49,046 bases of DNA, taken from Rhodocyclaceae bacterium (GTDB lineage Bacteria; Pseudomonadota; Gammaproteobacteria; Burkholderiales; Rhodocyclaceae). A program made the translations under genes and the position numbers. This document shows, piece by piece, positions 19,577 to 29,565 of this stretch. The stretch is taken from positions 1 through 49,046 of the forward strand of contig JAABQX010000009.1 in NCBI GenBank assembly GCA_011391215.1, read 5' to 3'. The notes under the pieces were generated by a model. That model did not search any database. It was given only the letters and a program-made list of their open reading frames with translations, and was not told the DNA's origin. Every line of letters begins with the position of its first letter. The stretch's first letter is position 1.

Positions 19577-20566
19577 TTACGCTTGACAAAAAGCCATGCG
19601 GGCCAATCCGGCAGCGCCATTCAGGCCGATTTCGGGGTCCGTCGCCACGTATACGGGCATTTTACGCGCCAAATCGGCATGTTCGAGCTTGGCGTTAAAC
19701 GCATCCATGAATGCGCCCTCACGCAGCACAGGTAATAACTTTTGGGTAACACCGCCAGCCAGAAACACCCCGCCACGCGCCATCAGCGTCAGCGCCATGT
19801 CGCCGGCAAATGCGCCATACATGGCCGCGAACATGCCTACCGTCCGCCGTGCCAGGCTGGCAGGATCCGCCAGCGCACGTGCACCGATGGCGGCCGACGG
19901 ATCTTCCGCCGCCAGAGGATCCGGCAGGTCGGCGGACGTACGTTGTGCCAGGAAACGATACAGGGTGGAGAGCCCCATGCCGGAAATGGCACGCTCGGCG
20001 GTAGCCCTCCCCTGCCCGGCCCGCAGGAATGCGGCAAACGCATCCTGCACTTCATTGGCCGGCGCGAAGCCCACGTGCCCGCCTTCACTGGGCAGAATCC
20101 GGAACGTGTCGCCGCCCATGACGATTGTCGCCATGCCCAGCCCTGTGCCGGCCCCAATGGCCAGGCGCACACCGTCGGTTAGAGGATCGCCAGGCTGCAA
20201 AGTGATGCGCTGCTCGTCAGGCAAGGTGGCAATGCCGGCAGCCACGGCAGCGAAATCATTGGCGAGGGTCAGCGGCGCACCCAGCAGTGGTTCCAGCACG
20301 GCGGCCTCGGCCTGCCACGGCAGGTTGGTAAAACGCGCCTGCCGTCCATCTTCGCTTACCGGTCCGGCAACGGCCAGGCAGGCGCCATCGATGCCCGCAA
20401 GCTGATCGGCAGCTTCGCCACAGAATTGGCGCAGCAGCGCATCGACACCGGAAAAATCGGCGCTGGCGAGACGGCGGGTCAGAATAAAACGCGGCACATT
20501 GCCAGCAAATTCAGCAATTCCCAGCAGCGCCTTGGTGCCCCCCAGATCACCGGCCAGGACTTTCAT
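19577..20566 (-). CDS. glk: Glucokinase
   Basis: MKVLAGDLGGTKALLGIAE; LANDFAAVAAGIATL; IGAGTGLGMATIV; PSEGGHVGFAP. Confidence 0.93.
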   Translation of the reverse strand: MKVLAGDLGGTKALLGIAEFAGNVPRFILTRRLASADFSGVDALLRQFCGEAADQLAGIDGACLAVAGPVSEDGRQARFTNLPWQAEAAVLEPLLGAPLTLANDFAAVAAGIATLPDEQRITLQPGDPLTDGVRLAIGAGTGLGMATIVMGGDTFRILPSEGGHVGFAPANEVQDAFAAFLRAGQGRATAERAISGMGLSTLYRFLAQRTSADLPDPLAAEDPSAAIGARALADPASLARRTVGMFAAMYGAFAGDMALTLMARGGVFLAGGVTQKLLPVLREGAFMDAFNAKLEHADLARKMPVYVATDPEIGLNGAAGLARMAFCQA

Positions 20567-20573
20567 ACCGCCC

Positions 20574-21368
20574 TCATACAGCAACGGGCGCCGCGATATG
20601 CGGATGCGGGTCGTAGCCTTCGAGCGTGAAATCCTCGATGCGGAAGGCGAACAGATCGGTCACGGCCGGATTGACGCGCATCACCGGCAGCACACGGGTT
20701 TCGCGCGACAGCTGCAGGCGCGTCTGCTCCAGATGATTGCTGTAGAGATGCGCATCACCCAGCGTATGCACGAAATCGCCGGGCCGGTAGCCGCACACCT
20801 GCGCCACCATCAAGGTAAACAGCGCGTAGGAGGCAATGTTGAAAGGCACACCGAGGAAAATATCGGCGCTGCGCTGGTAGAGTTGGCAGCTCAGGCGCCC
20901 GTCGGCAACGTAGAACTGAAAGAGCGCATGGCAGGGCGGCAGCGCCATGCGGTCCACATCGGCCGGGTTCCAGGCCGTCACGATGTGGCGGCGCGAATCG
21001 GGATTTTTCTTCAGGCCCTCAATCAGCTGGGTGATCTGGTCGATCTCTTTGCCGTCACGCCCCGGCCAGTGACGCCACTGGTGGCCATACACCGGGCCGA
21101 GATCGCCGTTTTCGTCGGCCCACTCATCCCAGATCGAGACCTTGTTGTCCTTGAGATACTTGATGTTCGTCTCACCCCGGATAAACCAGAGTAATTCATG
21201 AATGATCGAGCGCAGGTGCAATTTCTTGGTCGTCAGCACGGGAAACCCGGCCGCCAGATCGAAGCGCATCTGCCAGCCGAATACCGACCGTGTGCCGGTG
21301 CCAGTACGGTCGGCCTTGACGTGCCCGTGGTCAAGCACGTGCTGCATGAGTTCTAGGTATTGACGCAT
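20574..21368 (-). CDS. thyA: Thymidylate synthase
   Basis: [79 protein letters not shown]. Confidence 0.98.
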   Translation of the reverse strand: MRQYLELMQHVLDHGHVKADRTGTGTRSVFGWQMRFDLAAGFPVLTTKKLHLRSIIHELLWFIRGETNIKYLKDNKVSIWDEWADENGDLGPVYGHQWRHWPGRDGKEIDQITQLIEGLKKNPDSRRHIVTAWNPADVDRMALPPCHALFQFYVADGRLSCQLYQRSADIFLGVPFNIASYALFTLMVAQVCGYRPGDFVHTLGDAHLYSNHLEQTRLQLSRETRVLPVMRVNPAVTDLFAFRIEDFTLEGYDPHPHIAAPVAV

Positions 21369-21397
21369 AATCGGTCGAATTATATGGAGCTTCCGAC

Positions 21398-22840
21398 ATG
21401 CCGTTGCCAAAAGTCACTGTTTCCCCTTCGCCTAAAGGCGATCACCTGCTTTATCTGGTTCCCGCAGGCAAAGCTCTCCCCGCAGATCTGCCCGGGCGCG
21501 ATTTCTGGCAACGACTGGTAAAGCGCAAGGATGTCAAACCCGACGAACTGGCCAAGTCACCCGTTGCGGCCGACCTTGCCGACGGAAGACGCGCCACGCT
21601 GGTGATGATTGACCCCGCCAAGCCGCGTTTCGAGCGTCTCACCGCCTTGCGCAAGGCAACGATGCTGCTACTGGAAGAAACACCGAAGACTCTCGACATC
21701 GTTCCGCTCGGCGTCGATGACGATGCGCTTGCGGATGCCCTCTACGTTGCGCTGGTGAATGGCGTGCCGTTGCCACAGCAGAAGAAGAAAATGCCGACGG
21801 CACTGAAGGAAATCACTCTCCCATGCCGTCCCGCCGGCGCCGACTTTTCCAAGGTTCAGGCGCTGGCCCGTGCCAATTTGCTGGCACGCGAACTGACCGC
21901 CCTGCCGCCCAACCAGCTTGATCCGCTGCATTACCGCCAGCGCCTAAGCGCTTTGGCAAAGGAAAACGGCTGGGGCATCGAGGAATACGACTTCCGCAAG
22001 TTGAAGAAAATGGGCGCGGGTGCGTTCTGCGCCGTCGCCCAAGGCAGTGATGGTGACGGCGGTGGCGCGGCCATCGTGCATCTGTCGTGGCGGCCGAAAA
22101 AGAAAGCTGCGAAAACGCTCGCCCTGGTTGGCAAGGGCATCTGCTTCGACACCGGCGGCCACAACCTCAAGCCGGCCAAATACATGGCCGGCATGCATGA
22201 GGACATGAACGGCTCCGCCGTAGCCTTGTCCATCCTCGCCGCTGCCGCAGAACTGCATCTGCCCGTCGCCATCGACTGCTGGCTGGCCATCGCCAAGAAC
22301 CACATCTCACCGACCGCCTACGCGCAGGGCGACATCGTCAAGGCGCTCGACGGCACCACCATCGAAGTCGTGCATACCGATGCCGAGGGACGCATGGTGC
22401 TGGCCGACACGCTGGCGCTGGCGGCGCAGCAAAAACCAGCATTGATGATCGACTTCGCCACGCTCACCGGCAGCATGCTGTCCGCGCTTGGCCAGCGTTA
22501 TTCGGGGGTCTTTGCCAGCGATGATGCTTTGGCAACGCAGGCGGTCGCGGCCGGCAAAGCCAGCGGCGAACGGGTCTGCGTGTTTCCGCAGGACGCCGAC
22601 TACGAACCGGCGCTCGACTCCAAGGTGGCTGACATCAAACAATGCACGCTCGAAGGCGACGCCGACCACATCCTCGCCACGCGTTTTCTCGGCCGCTTCA
22701 TCGGCAAGACGCCGTGGATTCACATGGATCTGTCGGCCTGCAGTTGCAGCGGCGGGCTGGGCGCAGTAGCGACCGACCTGACCGGTTTTGGCGTCAACTG
22801 GGGCGTGGCTTTATTGCGCTCTTGGGCCGAAACGCCTTGA
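21398..22840 (+). CDS. M17 leucyl aminopeptidase family protein; contains a repeat copy in the opposite sense (CRPAGADFS)
   Basis: [59 protein letters not shown]. Confidence 0.93.
   Translation: MPLPKVTVSPSPKGDHLLYLVPAGKALPADLPGRDFWQRLVKRKDVKPDELAKSPVAADLADGRRATLVMIDPAKPRFERLTALRKATMLLLEETPKTLDIVPLGVDDDALADALYVALVNGVPLPQQKKKMPTALKEITLPCRPAGADFSKVQALARANLLARELTALPPNQLDPLHYRQRLSALAKENGWGIEEYDFRKLKKMGAGAFCAVAQGSDGDGGGAAIVHLSWRPKKKAAKTLALVGKGICFDTGGHNLKPAKYMAGMHEDMNGSAVALSILAAAAELHLPVAIDCWLAIAKNHISPTAYAQGDIVKALDGTTIEVVHTDAEGRMVLADTLALAAQQKPALMIDFATLTGSMLSALGQRYSGVFASDDALATQAVAAGKASGERVCVFPQDADYEPALDSKVADIKQCTLEGDADHILATRFLGRFIGKTPWIHMDLSACSCSGGLGAVATDLTGFGVNWGVALLRSWAETP
21825..21848 (+). repeat. 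Dispersed repeat copy 5 (GCCGTCCCGCCGGCGCCGACTTTT), inside M17 aminopeptidase
   Basis: 23/24; encodes CRPAGADFS on plus strand. Confidence 0.95.
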
Positions 22841-23357
22841 GCACATCCTCGCGCGTCTCGATGTAGGGCCCGCCGATCAGGTCAATGCAGTAAGGCACGG
22901 CGGCGAAAACGCCATCGAGCGTTTCCTTGATCGCCTTCGGCTGCCCCGGCAGGTTGAGGATCAGCGTCTTTCCCCGGATCACCCCGACCTGCCGCGAAAG
23001 GATCGCGGTGGGCACGTACTTGAGGCTGACGGCGCGCATCTGCTCGCCAAAGCCCGGCATCACCTTATGTGCAACAGCAAGCGTCGCTTCCGGCGTGACA
23101 TCGCGCGGTGCGGGGCCGGTGCCACCAGTGGTCAGCACCAGATGACAACCGACGCTTTCGCACAACTCGATGAGGGTTTGCTCGATTACGGATTGCTCGT
23201 CGGGAATCAGCCGCATTTCCATGCGCCAGGGCGAGGCCAGCGTGGCGGAGAACCACTCTTCCAGCGCTGGAATGCCCTTGTCTTCATAGACGCCGGACGA
23301 GGCCCGGTCGGAAATGGAAACCAGCCCGACCAGCAGTGTGTCACTCATCTGCATCAT
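22794..23357 (-). CDS. mog: Molybdopterin adenylyltransferase (Mog/MoaB family)
   Basis: VGLVSISDRASSGVYEDKGIPALEEW; LVLTTGGTGPAPRDVTPEATLAV. Confidence 0.92.
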   Translation of the reverse strand: MMQMSDTLLVGLVSISDRASSGVYEDKGIPALEEWFSATLASPWRMEMRLIPDEQSVIEQTLIELCESVGCHLVLTTGGTGPAPRDVTPEATLAVAHKVMPGFGEQMRAVSLKYVPTAILSRQVGVIRGKTLILNLPGQPKAIKETLDGVFAAVPYCIDLIGGPYIETREDVLKAFRPKSAIKPRPS

Positions 23358-23907
23358 CCACGACGACTTCAGTGGCCTCGGGCACGCCTTGCAACTCGCG
23401 CAGCACCCTGAACAACTCGCGAAACGCGCGCGGCGGTTTGCCGAGTTGCTGTTCTTTTAGCGCATTGCGGCGTAGCTGGCGCAACTGCTGCAGGTCGGCA
23501 TCAGGATGCGCGGCGGCAATTTCGCCGATCACGGTTTCTTCTTCAAGAAAACGTGTGCGTAGGCGCTCCAGTGCATGCATGCGCGCATTGGCGGCGGCAG
23601 AGAGTCCGTTGATTTCGTCGAGCGCAGCACGGATCGGTTCCGGATCAAGGGTGCGCATCAATTTGCCGATATATTGCAACTGGCGACGATGGGCGCCGTG
23701 CTGGGTAAAGCGCTGGGCGTCACGCACGGCGTCACGCAACGCATCGGGCAGGTCAAGCTTCTTTAACTGATCTTTTGAGAGTGCGACCAAGTCGGCGCCG
23801 AGCGTCTGCAGATCGGTCATCTCGCGCTTCAGTGCGCTTTTGCTGGGCTTATCATAAGTTTCCACGGGTAAGATTATAGCTTTCGGCCCCGGCCACTCTG
23901 AGCCCAT
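23341..23907 (-). CDS. YjgA/DarP family ribosome-associated protein (DUF615); start may be internal
   Basis: KPSKSALKREMTDLQTLGADLVALSKDQLKKLDLPDALRDAVRDAQRFTQHGAHRRQLQYIGKLMR. Confidence 0.88.
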   Translation of the reverse strand: MGSEWPGPKAIILPVETYDKPSKSALKREMTDLQTLGADLVALSKDQLKKLDLPDALRDAVRDAQRFTQHGAHRRQLQYIGKLMRTLDPEPIRAALDEINGLSAAANARMHALERLRTRFLEEETVIGEIAAAHPDADLQQLRQLRRNALKEQQLGKPPRAFRELFRVLRELQGVPEATEVVVDDADE

Positions 23908-23912
23908 CCCCC

Positions 23913-25271
23913 ATGTCCGCGTTTTCCTATACCTCCGACCAGCTCCGCCAACTTGCTACCGATGTCTTGCGCCATGCCGCACACTGCGGCGCTACGGCCT
24001 GTGAAACCGATGTTTCCGAGGGCTACGGCCAGTCGGTGACGGTGCGCAAGGGCGAGGTGGAGACCATCGAGTTCAACCGTGACAAGGGCATCGGCGTCAG
24101 CGTCTATCTCGGCCAACGGCGCGGCCATGCCAGCACCTCGGACTTTTCTGCGGCCTCTCTGCGCGCCACCGTCGAGGCCGCACTGTCGATCGCCCGCTTC
24201 ACCGCCGAAGACCCCTGTGCCGGCCTGCCCGAGCCCGAACTGCTGGCGCGCAACACCGACGCCATCGATCTCGACCTCTACTATCCATGGCCGATTCTCG
24301 TCGAGGACGCCATCGAAATTGCCCGCCGCAGCGAACAGGCAGCGTTTGCCGTCAGCCCCTTGATCAGCAACTCCGAAGGTGCCTCGGTCTCGGCGCATGC
24401 CGCGCATTTTGTTTCGGCCAACAGCCTCGGGTTTATGGGTGGCTACCCGTCGACGCGACATTACATTTCCTGTGTGCCAATCGCCCAAGGTGGCAAGGGT
24501 GGCAAAGACATGCAGCGCGACGACTGGTATTCGGGCTGGCGCGATCCGGCCGATCTGGCCACGCCGGAAGCGATCGGCGACTACGCCGCACGACGCACGC
24601 TGTCACGTCTCGGCGCGAAAAAGCTCAAGACACGCCAGTGCAAGGTGATGTTCGAGGCGCCGCTGGCCGCCATGCTGATCGGCAGCTTCGTCCATGCCGT
24701 GAGCGGCGGCAGCCTTTACCGCAAGTCCAGCTTTCTCGTCGATTCGCTGGGCACGCGCATTTTTCCTGAATGGATGTCTATCGAGGAACAACCCTTGATC
24801 AAAAAAGGTCTGGCCTCCAGCCCCTTCGACGATGACGGCGTGGCGACACTCGACCGCAGTGTAATTACCGATGGCGTATTGCAGGGCTATTTCCTGTCGA
24901 CCTATACCGCCAGAAAGCTCGGCATGCAAACCACCGGCAATGCCGGCGGCAGCCACAACCTGCTGGTCGCGTCGAGTCCGGATGCGCCCGCCGACATTGC
25001 CGGCATGCTGCGCGCCATGGGCACGGGCCTGCTGGTCACCGAACTGCTCGGCCATGGCATCAACTACATCACCGGCGACTACTCGCGTGGTGCAGCGGGT
25101 TACTGGGTCGAGAAAGGCGAAATCGCCTATCCGGTGCATGAAATCACCATCGCCGGCAACCTGCGCGACATGTTTTCCGGCATCGAAATGATCGGCCGCG
25201 ATGTCGTGACGCGGGGCTCGCGCACGGTCGGCTCCATTGTGGTTAACCGCATGACCGTAGCGGGCAGTTGA
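23913..25271 (+). CDS. pmbA: TldD/PmbA family metalloprotease
   Basis: ETDVSEGYGQSVTVRKGEVETIEFNRDKGIGVSVYLGQRRGHASTSD; GNAGGSHNLLV; LGHGINYITGDYSRGAAGYWVEKGEIAYPV. Confidence 0.96.
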   Translation: MSAFSYTSDQLRQLATDVLRHAAHCGATACETDVSEGYGQSVTVRKGEVETIEFNRDKGIGVSVYLGQRRGHASTSDFSAASLRATVEAALSIARFTAEDPCAGLPEPELLARNTDAIDLDLYYPWPILVEDAIEIARRSEQAAFAVSPLISNSEGASVSAHAAHFVSANSLGFMGGYPSTRHYISCVPIAQGGKGGKDMQRDDWYSGWRDPADLATPEAIGDYAARRTLSRLGAKKLKTRQCKVMFEAPLAAMLIGSFVHAVSGGSLYRKSSFLVDSLGTRIFPEWMSIEEQPLIKKGLASSPFDDDGVATLDRSVITDGVLQGYFLSTYTARKLGMQTTGNAGGSHNLLVASSPDAPADIAGMLRAMGTGLLVTELLGHGINYITGDYSRGAAGYWVEKGEIAYPVHEITIAGNLRDMFSGIEMIGRDVVTRGSRTVGSIVVNRMTVAGS

Positions 25272-25358
25272 GCAGTTCACTCCTCTATCTTTGGGTGTAG
25301 TATTTCGCGATCGTTCCGCAGTCGCGGGATGCCCACAACAACACCAAGGAGATGATGT

Positions 25359-26441
25359 ATGGAACGACGCAAGTTTCTGCAACATGCCGGCCTGACCGGC
25401 ATCCTGGCCGCAGGTGTCGCACCGGCTGTTCACGCCCAAACGGCAGCCGTCAAGTGGCGTCTCACCTCCAGTTTCCCCAAGAGCCTCGACACCATCTATG
25501 GTGGCGCCGAGGTGTTGGCCAATCGTCTGAGAGCCATGACCGGCGGCAAGTTCGATATCCAGGTGTTCGCCGGCGGTGAAATCGCCCCGGGCGGCCAGGC
25601 GCTGGACGTGACGCAAAACGGCACCGTCGAATGCTGCCATACCTGCTCCTACTACTATGTCGGCAAGGACAAGGCCTTCGGCTTCGGCACCTCGGTGCCC
25701 TTCGGCATGAATGCGCGCCAGCTCAACGCCTGGGTCTACTTTGGTGGTGGCGACAAGATTCTTCAGGAGTTCTACAACAACTACAACGTGGTTCATTTTC
25801 TCGGCGGCAACACCGGCGTGCAAATGGGTGGCTGGTTCCGCAAGGAGATCAACACCCTGGCCGACGTCAAGGGCGTCAAGATGCGCATTGCCGGCCTCGG
25901 AGGTACCGTTTTCTCGGCACTGGGCATGGTCACACAGCAGATCCCCGGCTCGGACATTTACCCGGCGCTGGAAAAAGGCACCATCGATGCCGCCGAATGG
26001 GTTGGCCCCTACGACGACGAGAAGTTGGGCTTCTACAAGGTCGCCAAGAATTATTACTTTCCGGGCTGGTGGGAGCCGGGTCCCGGCATTAACTTCTTCA
26101 TCAACAAGGATGCCTGGGCCAAGCTGCCGAAGGAATATCAGGAAGCCTTCCAGGCCGCCGCCTATGAAGCCAACGTCACCATGATGGCCGAGTACGACTA
26201 CAAGAATCCGCTTGCGCTGCGCCGCCTGGTCGGCCAGGGCGTCAAGCTCAAGAAATACTCGGCCGAGATCATCGAGGAAGCCTATAAAGCAGCCGTCCAG
26301 CTCTACAACGACGAGTCGGCTAAAAACCCGGGCTTCAAGAAGATCTACACCGACTACCTGAAGGCCCAGAAGGACATGAACCAGTGGTTCGGCGTGGCCG
26401 AACTCGGCATGGACTCCTTCCTGCAGACCCACATCAAGTAA
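25359..26441 (+). CDS. TRAP transporter solute-binding protein, TakP-like, with Tat-type signal
   Basis: MERRKFLQHAGLTGILAAGVAP signal; DAAEWVGPYDDEKLGFYKVAKNYYFPGWWE. Confidence 0.92.
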   Translation: MERRKFLQHAGLTGILAAGVAPAVHAQTAAVKWRLTSSFPKSLDTIYGGAEVLANRLRAMTGGKFDIQVFAGGEIAPGGQALDVTQNGTVECCHTCSYYYVGKDKAFGFGTSVPFGMNARQLNAWVYFGGGDKILQEFYNNYNVVHFLGGNTGVQMGGWFRKEINTLADVKGVKMRIAGLGGTVFSALGMVTQQIPGSDIYPALEKGTIDAAEWVGPYDDEKLGFYKVAKNYYFPGWWEPGPGINFFINKDAWAKLPKEYQEAFQAAAYEANVTMMAEYDYKNPLALRRLVGQGVKLKKYSAEIIEEAYKAAVQLYNDESAKNPGFKKIYTDYLKAQKDMNQWFGVAELGMDSFLQTHIK

Positions 26442-26464
26442 GCACCGGACGAAAGGAGCTTGCC

Positions 26465-26914
26465 ATGAAATACACATCAGCAGTAATTCTGGCCCTGGGC
26501 GCCCTGACACTCGGTTCCGGGCTGGCAGCGGCCGCCGATAAAAAAGCGGCCGTTGACCTTGGCAAACGGGAATACATGAACAGCTGTGCCGTATGCCACG
26601 GCGTCAGTGGCAAGGTGGAAGGCGCTGAAGTTGCCGGCGTCGAGTTTCTCAAAACCATGCCAACCGACCTCAGTATGCTATCCAAGAAAAATGCCGGCGT
26701 TTTTCCCTTCGACCGGCTTTATTCTGTGATCGATGGCCGCCAGCAAGTCAAAGGCCACGGCAGTCGCGAAATGCCGATCTGGGGAGACCGTTATAGCCGT
26801 GAAGGAGCAAAGGCAGGTGAGTACTACATCGACATGCCTTACGACATGGAGATGTATGTTCGCAGCCGTATTCTGGCACTCGTGGACTACATTCATCGCC
26901 TGCAGGCAAAATAG
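26465..26914 (+). CDS. Secreted mono-haem c-type cytochrome
   Basis: Signal MKYTSAVILALGALTLGSGLAAA; haem motif CAVCH; start at 26465. Confidence 0.87.
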   Translation: MKYTSAVILALGALTLGSGLAAAADKKAAVDLGKREYMNSCAVCHGVSGKVEGAEVAGVEFLKTMPTDLSMLSKKNAGVFPFDRLYSVIDGRQQVKGHGSREMPIWGDRYSREGAKAGEYYIDMPYDMEMYVRSRILALVDYIHRLQAK

Positions 26915-26934
26915 CACCAAGCAAATGCTGCACA

Positions 26935-26965
26935 CAAAAAAGCCCCGCATTGCGGGGCTTTTTTG
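26935..26965. terminator. Bidirectional Rho-independent terminator between convergent cytochrome c and TRAP permease genes
   Basis: AAAAA-AGCCCCGC-ATT-GCGGGGCT-TTTTT; stem 26941-26948 / 26952-26959. Confidence 0.88.
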
Positions 26966-26980
26966 TAAGTAAGGGCAGCT

Positions 26981-28720
26981 TTACTTGGCCTGGTTCGCCT
27001 CGCGGATGGACTTTGTGAGCGCATCGCCGGCATCTTCCGCCGTCCCGCCAGCGCCGACTTTTGCAGCCTCGCGGGCCGTATCCGCCGCCGAGTCTTCCTG
27101 CAGCATTTTCTGGATGTCGATCATCTCGCCCTGCTGGTCCATCTGCGCTTGCGTCATCTGCGTATCGCGGCCGACCAGCTCCGGGAAGAAGATGATCAGG
27201 CCGACCATGATGACCTGGATCACGACAAAAGGAATCGCCCCCCAGTAGATCTGGCCGGTCGTCACCGGTTCGGTGAGCTTGCCAGTATGGGTGTCCTTGT
27301 AGCGCGCGGTGGGCGCGACCGAACGCAGGTAGAACAGTGCGAAGCCGAAGGGCGGGTGCATGAACGAGGTCTGCATGTTCACCGCCAGCAGGATGCCGAA
27401 CCAGATCAGGTCGATGCCGAGCTTGTCGGCCACCGGGCCGAGCAGCGGCACGACGATGAAGCACAACTCGAAGAAATCGAGGAAGAAGGCGAGGAAGAAG
27501 ATCAACAGGTTCACCACGATGAGGAAGCCGGTCTGCCCGCCCGGCAGATCGGAGAGCAGGTGCTCGACCCAGCGGTGGCCGTCGACGCCGTAGAAGGTCA
27601 GCGAGAAGACACGCGCGCCGACGAGGATGAAAACGACGAAGGTGGTGAGCTTGGCGGTCGAATCCATCGCCTGCTTGAGCAGCGACCAGGACAGGCGCTT
27701 TCTCGCCACGGCCATAAGCAGCGCGCCGGTCGCCCCCATTGCGCCACCCTCGGTCGGCGTGGCAATGCCGATGAAAATGGTGCCGAGCACGAGGAAGATC
27801 AGCGCCAGCGGCGGGATCAACACGAAAGTCACCTTCTCGGCCATCTGCGAAAACAGGCCGAGCTTGAAAACGCGGTTAACGACGGCCAACGTAAAGGCAA
27901 CGGCCATGCCGAGACACATCGCGACGACGATCAGTTCGTCGGTCGGCTTGTCGGCGGGTTGCTGCAGTGACCAGAACACGGCCGCACCGACGGAAACGAT
28001 CGTCATCACCAGCAGCGAGGCGCCACCGGTCTTGCCGTTCGGTTCGCGGAAGACGCGCGCCTCGGGCGGCAACGCCGGGGCAGCCTTGGGGAAGAAGATG
28101 GTGATGCCCATCACGTAGGCGAGGTAGAGGCCGGTGAGCACGAAGCCGGGCACGAAGGCGCCCTTGTACATGTCGCCGACCGACTTGCCGAGCTGATCGG
28201 CAATGATGATCAACACCAAGCTTGGCGGGATGATCTGCGCCAGCGTGCCCGAGGCGGCGATGACGCCCGAGGCGAGTCGCCGGTCATAGCCGAAGCGCAG
28301 CATGATCGGCAGCGAAATGAGGCCCATCGAAATTACCGAGGCCGCGACGACGCCGGTGGTGGCCGCGAGCATCGCGCCGACCAGGATCACCGCGTAGGCA
28401 AGGCCGCCGCGCACCGGGCCGAACAGCTGGCCGATCGTCTCGAGTAGATCCTCGGCCATGCCCGAACGTTCGAGGATCAGCCCCATGAAGGTAAAGAAGG
28501 GGATGGCCAGCAGCGTGTCGTTCTGCATGATGCCGCCGAAGATGCGTTCGGGCAGCGCCTGGAAGAAGGTGGGCTGGAACAGGCCCAGCTCCATGCCGAT
28601 GAAGCCGAAGACGATACCGTTGGCGGCCAGCGCGAAGGCGACCGGGAAGCCCAGCAGCAGGAAGAAGATCAGCGAGGCAAAAATGATCGGCGCCATGTTG
28701 GCGATGAGAAACTCGGTCAC
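26981..28720 (-). CDS. dctM: TRAP transporter large permease (DctM); C-terminal tail contains the repeat (KVGAGGTA)
   Basis: Polytopic; GFPVAFALAANGIVFGFIGM; IIPPSLVLIIIADQLGKSVGDMYKGAFVPGF; PTEGGAMGA. Confidence 0.92.
   Translation of the reverse strand: MTEFLIANMAPIIFASLIFFLLLGFPVAFALAANGIVFGFIGMELGLFQPTFFQALPERIFGGIMQNDTLLAIPFFTFMGLILERSGMAEDLLETIGQLFGPVRGGLAYAVILVGAMLAATTGVVAASVISMGLISLPIMLRFGYDRRLASGVIAASGTLAQIIPPSLVLIIIADQLGKSVGDMYKGAFVPGFVLTGLYLAYVMGITIFFPKAAPALPPEARVFREPNGKTGGASLLVMTIVSVGAAVFWSLQQPADKPTDELIVVAMCLGMAVAFTLAVVNRVFKLGLFSQMAEKVTFVLIPPLALIFLVLGTIFIGIATPTEGGAMGATGALLMAVARKRLSWSLLKQAMDSTAKLTTFVVFILVGARVFSLTFYGVDGHRWVEHLLSDLPGGQTGFLIVVNLLIFFLAFFLDFFELCFIVVPLLGPVADKLGIDLIWFGILLAVNMQTSFMHPPFGFALFYLRSVAPTARYKDTHTGKLTEPVTTGQIYWGAIPFVVIQVIMVGLIIFFPELVGRDTQMTQAQMDQQGEMIDIQKMLQEDSAADTAREAAKVGAGGTAEDAGDALTKSIREANQAK
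27039..27062 (+). repeat. Dispersed repeat copy 6 (perfect consensus), C-terminal tail of dctM
   Basis: 24/24; encodes KVGAGGTA. Confidence 0.97.
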
Positions 28721-29376
28721 TTGGCGTCTCCTTGCTTGTGCTGGGGCTCGACCATTTCATGGTTCGCCTCGACATAACTGACGACCTGGGGAGCGACCTG
28801 ATGCTTCTTGATGGCTTCTGCCAGTTCCTGCTCGGCGCTCGGGCCGGCTTCCCTTTTTAGCGGGTTGGGGCCGCTACCGGCAAGGAAGGCGAGGCGCTTG
28901 ATCAGCTCGGAAAGCCCTTGCAGGATTAACAGGGCAAAACCGACCGGCATGAGAATCCGCACCGGCCAGCGGATCAGGCCGCCGGGGCTGGGCGAACCTT
29001 CGCCGGTCGTCCAGGCGTTCATGAAGACCGGCCAGGACAAGTAGGCAATCAGGAGCGCCATCGGCAGCAAAAACACAATGAAGCCGAAGACGTCGATCCA
29101 GTTCTGCGCGCGCTCGGAAAGACGTCCGGTGACGACATCGATGCGGATGTGCTCGTTGCGCTTGAGGACGTAGCCGGAACTAAAGAGAAAGACCGCCGAG
29201 AACAGATACCACTGGATCTCCAGCATGGCATTCGAACTCAGGTTGAAGGCAAAACGCGACACGGCATTGCCGGCACTGATGAGCACGACGATCAGGATCA
29301 GCCAGATCGTCAGGCGGCCGACGCGCTCATTGAGGTCATCGACCAGACGCGAGAATTGCAACAGGAAATTCATCAA
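28717..29376 (-). CDS. dctQ: TRAP transporter small permease (DctQ)
   Basis: LTIWLILIVVLISAGNAVSRFAFNLSSNAMLEIQWYLFSAVFLFSSGYVLKRNEHIRIDVV; overlaps dctM start. Confidence 0.9.
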   Translation of the reverse strand: MMNFLLQFSRLVDDLNERVGRLTIWLILIVVLISAGNAVSRFAFNLSSNAMLEIQWYLFSAVFLFSSGYVLKRNEHIRIDVVTGRLSERAQNWIDVFGFIVFLLPMALLIAYLSWPVFMNAWTTGEGSPSPGGLIRWPVRILMPVGFALLILQGLSELIKRLAFLAGSGPNPLKREAGPSAEQELAEAIKKHQVAPQVVSYVEANHEMVEPQHKQGDAK

Positions 29377-29565
29377 CTTCTCCTCCGCAGCAGGTTACCG
29401 ACGCGCCATAATGCCGATATCCGCAACCTGCCGACATGTTTTTTGCAAGGTGCAATGTTAACGTCTAAGCCTGTGCTTGGCCATGGCATTGTGGAAAGCC
29501 GCAAGCCGGTAGCAAAGTGGATTGGGGTTATTGTTGCAACTTTACCGAGCAGTTCAGTCACTCCC

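Noticed and set aside
24603-26510. 635-aa minus-strand ORF
   Set aside because: Antisense to pmbA and the TRAP SBP, both of which have clear family signatures
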